Positions 13,628 to 17,311 of a stretch of 17,311 nt of DNA are shown in pieces (the first letter of the stretch is position 1; the number at the start of each line of letters is the position of its first letter). This stretch comes from Clostridia bacterium. Lineage in GTDB: Bacteria > Bacillota > Clostridia > Christensenellales > Aristaeellaceae. Location: NCBI GenBank assembly GCA_900759005.1, contig CAAEUQ010000102.1:1-17311 (forward strand). Reading direction: 5' to 3'. The notes under the pieces are model-generated. The model searched no databases. It saw nothing but the letters and a program-made list of their open reading frames with translations, and was not told the DNA's origin. The position numbers were made by a program, and so were the translations under genes.

Positions 13628-15348
13628 GCTTTCGCCTCCCCGCCATACTGCGATTCATAAATTTCCCGATAGACCGGACAGGATTCAAGCAGCGCTTCGT
13701 GCGTGCCCAGCCCGACGGCTTTTCCGTCGTCCAGCACCAGAATCTGATCCGCCGCGAGAATCGACGCCGTGCGCTGCGACACGATGAACACCGTCGGATG
13801 ATAATCGAGCCTGCGAATGGCAAGGCGCAGATTCAGATCCGTCGCCTGGTCGAGCGCGGACGCGCTGTCATCCAGCACGAGAATCTCCGGCTTGCGCACC
13901 AGTGCGCGCGCAATCGTCAGCCTCTGGCGCTGACCGCCGGAAAGGTTTCTGCCGTTCTGCTCGATCATTGCGTCCAGACCGCCCTTCGCCTTTACGACGT
14001 CGTCCGCCTGCGCCGCGGCAATCGCCTCGTTCAGTTCCGCGTCCGTCGCGTCGGGCTTGCCCCAGCGAAGGTTGTCGCGAATCGTGCCGTGGAACAGAAC
14101 CGCCTTCTGCATCACGAAGCCAATCTTGCTTCTCAGCGTCGCCTCGTCCTGATCGCGCACATCCACGCCGTCGACATAGACCGCACCCGACGTCGCGTCA
14201 TAGAATCTCGGAATCAGCCCGACGACGCTGCTCTTGCCGGAGCCGGTGCCGCCGATGACGCCGATCGTCTGCCCGCGCAGCGCGGTAAAATCAATATCCG
14301 TCAGCGATTCCGCGCCGGCGTTATTATATTGAAGCGAAACATGATCGAAGCGCACCGCCTCGTCGTTCACGATCGCGGGAACGGGCTTTTCGGGCGAATC
14401 CATATCGGGCTTGATATTCAGAACGTCCGTAATGCGCTTCCAGCTGGCGAGACCCTTGTTCATGGTCACGATCAGGTTGGCGAGCTTGATCAGCTCGACG
14501 AGGATCTGTCCCATATAATTGTAAAGCGCGACAACCTCACCGGGCTTCAGCACGCCGACGCTCACCTCGAGCGCGCCGGTATAAATCAGCCGCGCGATCG
14601 CGAAATTCACCAGAAGGTAGGTGATCGGATTCATCAGGCCCGAAATCCAGCCCGCGCGGCGCTGGCGCGTGGTCAGCGTGCGATTCTTCTGCTCGAATTC
14701 CTGATACTGCGCCTCTTCCTTGCAGAACGCGCGAATGACGCGCGCGCCGGTCAGGTTTTCGCGCGTCGCGCCCAGCACGCGCTCCAGCGCCTTCTGAACG
14801 CCGCGCATCATCGGAATGTTGATCGCCATGACGCCGAACACGACCAGACTCAGCGCCGCGATTACCGCCACGAAGATCAGCGCCGCGCGCACGTCGATCG
14901 TAAACGCCATCAACATCGCGCCGAACACGACGAACGGCGAGCGGAGGAACAGGCGCAGCGTCATATTCACGCCGGTCTGCGTCTGGTTGACGTCGCTGGT
15001 CAGGCGCGTAATCATCGTGGACGTGCCGAGCGCATCCATATTCGAAAACGACAGCTTCTGCAAATGCGCAAACAGCGCGTGGCGCACGCCGGTGGCAAAG
15101 CCGGTCGCCGCCTTCGCGGAAAAATACTGCGCCGTGATCGACGAAACCAGCCCGACCGCCGCCAGCGCAAGCAGAATCAGGCACATCCTGAAGATGAATC
15201 CTTTGTCGCTGTTCTGAATGCCTGTATCGATGATCGCCGCCATTACCAGCGGAACCATCAGCTCGAACGACGCCTCCAGCATCTTGAACAGCGGCGCGAG
15301 CACGCATTCCTTTCGATACTTCTTCAGGTATCTCCACAAGCTCTTCAT
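13624..15348 (-). CDS. ABC exporter half-transporter, degenerate-site subunit
   Basis: This 574-residue half-transporter is the first gene of the exporter pair. It has six membrane helices (about 1-310) and an ATPase domain (about 330-570). Walker A is GGTGSGKSS (366-374) and the signature is canonical LSGGQRQR (469-476). The Walker B Glu is replaced by Asp (VLDDSASALD, D494) and the switch His by Gln (VSQRTAS, Q525). These changes make its own ATP site non-catalytic, as in known heterodimeric exporters, while its LSGGQ completes the active site of the partner. ATG 15348 is chosen for its GGAGG site and fit to the family N-terminus (MKSLWRYLKKYR). The frame extends back to 15447 without family-like residues. 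It is divergent from the SNF transporter gene. Confidence 0.93.
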   Translation of the reverse strand: MKSLWRYLKKYRKECVLAPLFKMLEASFELMVPLVMAAIIDTGIQNSDKGFIFRMCLILLALAAVGLVSSITAQYFSAKAATGFATGVRHALFAHLQKLSFSNMDALGTSTMITRLTSDVNQTQTGVNMTLRLFLRSPFVVFGAMLMAFTIDVRAALIFVAVIAALSLVVFGVMAINIPMMRGVQKALERVLGATRENLTGARVIRAFCKEEAQYQEFEQKNRTLTTRQRRAGWISGLMNPITYLLVNFAIARLIYTGALEVSVGVLKPGEVVALYNYMGQILVELIKLANLIVTMNKGLASWKRITDVLNIKPDMDSPEKPVPAIVNDEAVRFDHVSLQYNNAGAESLTDIDFTALRGQTIGVIGGTGSGKSSVVGLIPRFYDATSGAVYVDGVDVRDQDEATLRSKIGFVMQKAVLFHGTIRDNLRWGKPDATDAELNEAIAAAQADDVVKAKGGLDAMIEQNGRNLSGGQRQRLTIARALVRKPEILVLDDSASALDQATDLNLRLAIRRLDYHPTVFIVSQRTASILAADQILVLDDGKAVGLGTHEALLESCPVYREIYESQYGGEAKA

Positions 15349-15504
15349 AACGAATCCTCCATCCCTGTTTCCGGATAACAGTATACCGCGCGCACGTAAA
15401 ATCTGCAGGCAGGGTTGCCTGTGCAGTGAAAAAATATGTATGTACATGTATTATTTAAATATGCCGTGTCTCCCGGAAATTGCGTCTTTTTATGCGCGCA
15501 AGGA

Positions 15505-15533
15505 TTGAATTCACCGTCCGAATGTGATATTAT
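15505..15533 (+). promoter_or_regulatory. promoter of SNF transporter gene
   Basis: TTGAAT (15505-15510) and TATTAT (15528-15533) are 17 bases apart, with a TG extended -10 motif at 15525-15526. An AAGGGGGA ribosome site follows before the ATG at 15573. Confidence 0.75.
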
Positions 15534-15572
15534 GTTAGCAGAATAAATTGCTATATTAAGGGGGATTTTTTC

Positions 15573-17072
15573 ATGCAGGAACGCGAACGACTGGGCTCGC
15601 GGCTGGGATTCATTCTGCTTTCGGCGGGATGCGCGATCGGATTGGGCAATGTATACCGCTTTCCGATTTGGACGGGCGCTTACGGCGGCGGCGTTTTTCT
15701 TCTGTTTTATCTGATTTTTCTGATTCTTCTGGGCATTCCGGTGATGACGACGGAGCTTTCGGTGGGCAGAGCGAGCCAGCGAAGCATCGCGACGTCGTTC
15801 GACGTATTGGAAAAGCCGGGGCAGAAATGGCATTGGATGAAGGCGCTGGGCGTTGCGGGCAATTACCTTCTGATGATGTTTTACACGACGATTTCCGGCT
15901 GGTTCCTGATTTACTTCGTGAAATACTTAAACGGCTCGATCATGGAGCACACGACGGCGGAAGCGCTCGGAAACGTGTTCGGCTCGATCGTATCGAATCC
16001 GGGGCTGAACATTCCGGTTACGATTCTCGTAATCGTAATGTGCTTCGGCGCGTGCGCAATCGGGCTTCAGAAGGGCGTTGAAAAGATCACGAAGGTGATG
16101 ATGGTGCTGCTGCTGATCCTGATTCTGGGTCTGGGCATTTACGCATGCACGCTGCCGGGCGCGGGCGCGGGACTGAAATTCTATCTCGTTCCGTCCATGG
16201 CGACGCTCAAAAGCCATAACATTCCGCTCGGCACGGTGATTTCCGCGGCGATGAGTCAGGCATTCTTTACGCTGAGTCTGGGCATAGGATCGATCGCGAT
16301 TTTCGGCAGCTACATCAAAAAGGATCGCTCGCTGCTGGGCGAGACGTTCACGATCGTCGGATTGGATACCTTCGTCGCGCTGATGTCCGGTCTGGTGATT
16401 TTCCCGGCGTATTTCACTTTCAATCCCGGAACAACGGGCGTTACGGCGGATCAGGCGGGCGCGGGCTTCCTGTTCACGACGCTTTCCTCCATATTCAACA
16501 ATATGGCGGGCGGACGGCTGATTGGCACGCTGTTTTTCATGTTCATGGTATTCGCCGCGTTCTCAACGGTGATCGCCGTGTTTGAAAACATCATGTCGTT
16601 TTGGCTGGAATGGACGAAGCTGAAGCGCTGGCAGGCGGCGCTGATCAATATCGTCGCATTTTCCGCGCTGACGCTGCCGTTCATCTTCAGCAATGTCGAC
16701 GGCTGCGCGCTTTCAAAAAGGATCTTCCTCGGGCGCAATTTCGGCGATTTCGAGGATTTCCTCGTTTCGAATATCGCGCTGCCGGTGGGCTCGCTGATTT
16801 ACGTGCTGTTCTGCACGAGCCGCTATGGGTGGGGCTGGAAGAATTACTTTGCCGAGGTCAACGCCGGCAAGGGCGCGAAAATGCCGAAATGGGCGCGCGT
16901 TTATATGTCGATTCTCCTGCCGCTCATCATTCTGGTGATTCTGGTAATGTCCGTGCTGCCGACGAAGGTTGCATCGACGGAGGCGGAGGATTCGCACATT
17001 ACCGAGGTTCAGCCCGCGGCGAGCATCGCACCGATCGAAGCCGAATCAACCGACGAGCTGCCTGCGCCGTAA
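15573..17072 (+). CDS. SNF-family sodium-dependent transporter
   Basis: This is a neurotransmitter:sodium symporter (LeuT fold) that couples Na+ entry to amino-acid or related solute uptake. The 499-residue protein has about 11-12 helices. The broken first helix carries GLGNVYRFP (23-31), with N26 at the position of the LeuT sodium-site Asn. GIPVMTTELSVGR (54-66) is another family motif. Y104 fits the substrate-site Tyr of helix 3. SQAFFTLSLGIGSI (228-241) matches the unwound helix 6, with T233 as likely ligand. S331-T332 in AAFSTVIAVFEN match the second sodium site. The last 35 residues form an acidic, Ala/Pro-rich soluble tail. A strong ribosome site and own promoter support the start. Amino-acid substrate is inferred from the family only. 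Confidence 0.93.
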   Translation: MQERERLGSRLGFILLSAGCAIGLGNVYRFPIWTGAYGGGVFLLFYLIFLILLGIPVMTTELSVGRASQRSIATSFDVLEKPGQKWHWMKALGVAGNYLLMMFYTTISGWFLIYFVKYLNGSIMEHTTAEALGNVFGSIVSNPGLNIPVTILVIVMCFGACAIGLQKGVEKITKVMMVLLLILILGLGIYACTLPGAGAGLKFYLVPSMATLKSHNIPLGTVISAAMSQAFFTLSLGIGSIAIFGSYIKKDRSLLGETFTIVGLDTFVALMSGLVIFPAYFTFNPGTTGVTADQAGAGFLFTTLSSIFNNMAGGRLIGTLFFMFMVFAAFSTVIAVFENIMSFWLEWTKLKRWQAALINIVAFSALTLPFIFSNVDGCALSKRIFLGRNFGDFEDFLVSNIALPVGSLIYVLFCTSRYGWGWKNYFAEVNAGKGAKMPKWARVYMSILLPLIILVILVMSVLPTKVASTEAEDSHITEVQPAASIAPIEAESTDELPAP

Positions 17073-17108
17073 TAGACGGAGCGCTCTCCCTTTCATTACC
17101 ATTTCACG

Positions 17109-17136
17109 CGCCGCGTCCCGAAAAAGGGGCGCGGCG
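17109..17136 (+). terminator. GC-rich hairpin after SNF transporter gene
   Basis: Positions 17109-17119 pair with 17126-17136 (11 bp including one G-U) around a GAAAAA loop, 36 bases after the stop. There is no U-tract; the stem runs directly into the inverted repeat at 17138-17169. The layout mirrors 389-437. Confidence 0.65.
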
Positions 17137-17137
17137 T

Positions 17138-17169
17138 CAGCTTGTCAAAAAAGTCTTTTTGACAAGCTG
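17138..17169. repeat. 14-bp inverted repeat, possible dispersed element
   Basis: Positions 17138-17151 are the exact reverse complement of 17156-17169 with a 4-base loop. Its first arm (GTCAGCTTGTCAAAAAAG at 17136-17153) differs in one base from the minus-strand sequence 407-390 at the other end of the window. The second arm includes TTTTT, so it may contribute to termination. Confidence 0.75.
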
Positions 17170-17308
17170 GTGGACGGAGGAGCAAGCTCCCCCGCCACTA
17201 CCACCCCCACCAGTCTCCGCTAGGATTTCTTCGAAATCCCCGGGCGCGGAGCCTGCAAGGTAGCTATTTTCTCTCCGGGAAATGGGATTTCCCTGCGATA
17301 AAATAGCC
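17170..17308. repeat. multi-hairpin non-coding tail
   Basis: Three further foldable units follow in sequence. The first is 17170-17182 with 17187-17198 (one bulge and one mismatch). The second is an outer CTCCGC/GCGGAG stem (17215-17220 with 17246-17251) enclosing GGATTT/AAATCC (17223-17228 with 17234-17239). The third is GCTATTTT/AAAATAGC (17263-17270 with 17300-17307) enclosing GGGAAAT/ATTTCCC (17277-17283 with 17287-17293). No gene is seen. The structure reaches the window edge and may continue. Confidence 0.65.
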
Positions 17309-17311
17309 CCG

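Noticed and set aside
13699..15378. 559-codon plus-strand frame opposite the first ABC subunit
   Set aside because: Shadow of the GC-rich codon pattern; the opposite strand encodes a complete ABC half-transporter.
15349..15447. Longer N-terminus for the first ABC subunit
   Set aside because: The extension is not family-like and GGAGG sits directly upstream of ATG 15348.
1..17311. CRISPR arrays, transposases, phage or toxin-antitoxin genes
   Set aside because: No regularly spaced repeats, DDE or recombinase motifs, or phage-like genes were seen on either strand.

Overview
This window looks like a chromosomal piece of a Gram-positive-type bacterium, probably Bacillota class Clostridia. The evidence is strong AAGGAG/GGAGG ribosome binding sites, sigma-A style promoters (for example TTGACA-N17-TAGAAT at 4610-4638), U-tract terminators, a site-2 protease-scpA gene pair, a yybP-ykoY manganese riboswitch ahead of mntP, and a BmrC/BmrD-type heterodimeric ABC exporter. 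Coding DNA is GC-rich with many GCG/CGC codons, while promoter regions are AT-rich. A Christensenellales-like lineage is only a guess. Nothing shows a phage, plasmid, CRISPR array or insertion sequence.

Layout. 1-448: AT-rich non-coding DNA with one possible 20-codon ORF and three consecutive hairpins. 449-1375 (-): exported SH3-domain protein with a conserved C-terminal domain of unknown function. 1580-2380 (+): TIM-barrel metal-dependent amidohydrolase. 2483-2782 (+): small two-helix membrane protein. 2865-4455 (+): M50 site-2 protease and scpA, one base apart, closed by a strong terminator. 4610-7991 (+): a UgpBAE-like carbohydrate or glycerol-phosphate ABC importer with its own promoter, a candidate operator, an attenuator after the binding-protein gene and a terminator; no ATPase gene is present. 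8122-9735 (+): exported C69 dipeptidase. 9749-11722 (-): manganese riboswitch, mntP and an acyltransferase-3 membrane protein in one transcription unit. 11723-11875: structured non-coding spacer. 11876-15348 (-): two ABC half-transporters overlapping by four bases. 15505-17072 (+): SNF-family sodium-dependent transporter. 17073-17311: a run of hairpins reaching the window edge.

How the genes fit together. The window is mainly membrane transport and envelope biology: sugar or polyol uptake, manganese efflux, a multidrug-type exporter, sodium-coupled amino-acid uptake and an exported peptidase. The last two could jointly serve amino-acid scavenging, but they are not in one operon. ScpA is the only chromosome-maintenance gene, and its usual partner scpB is not next to it.

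I did not find a clearly new multi-gene system. The most interesting signals are a bipartite hairpin module found at both ends of the window behind unrelated genes (389-437 and 17109-17169), the structured tail after it, the conserved unassigned domain of the SH3 protein, and the acyltransferase that appears to share the manganese-riboswitch transcript.
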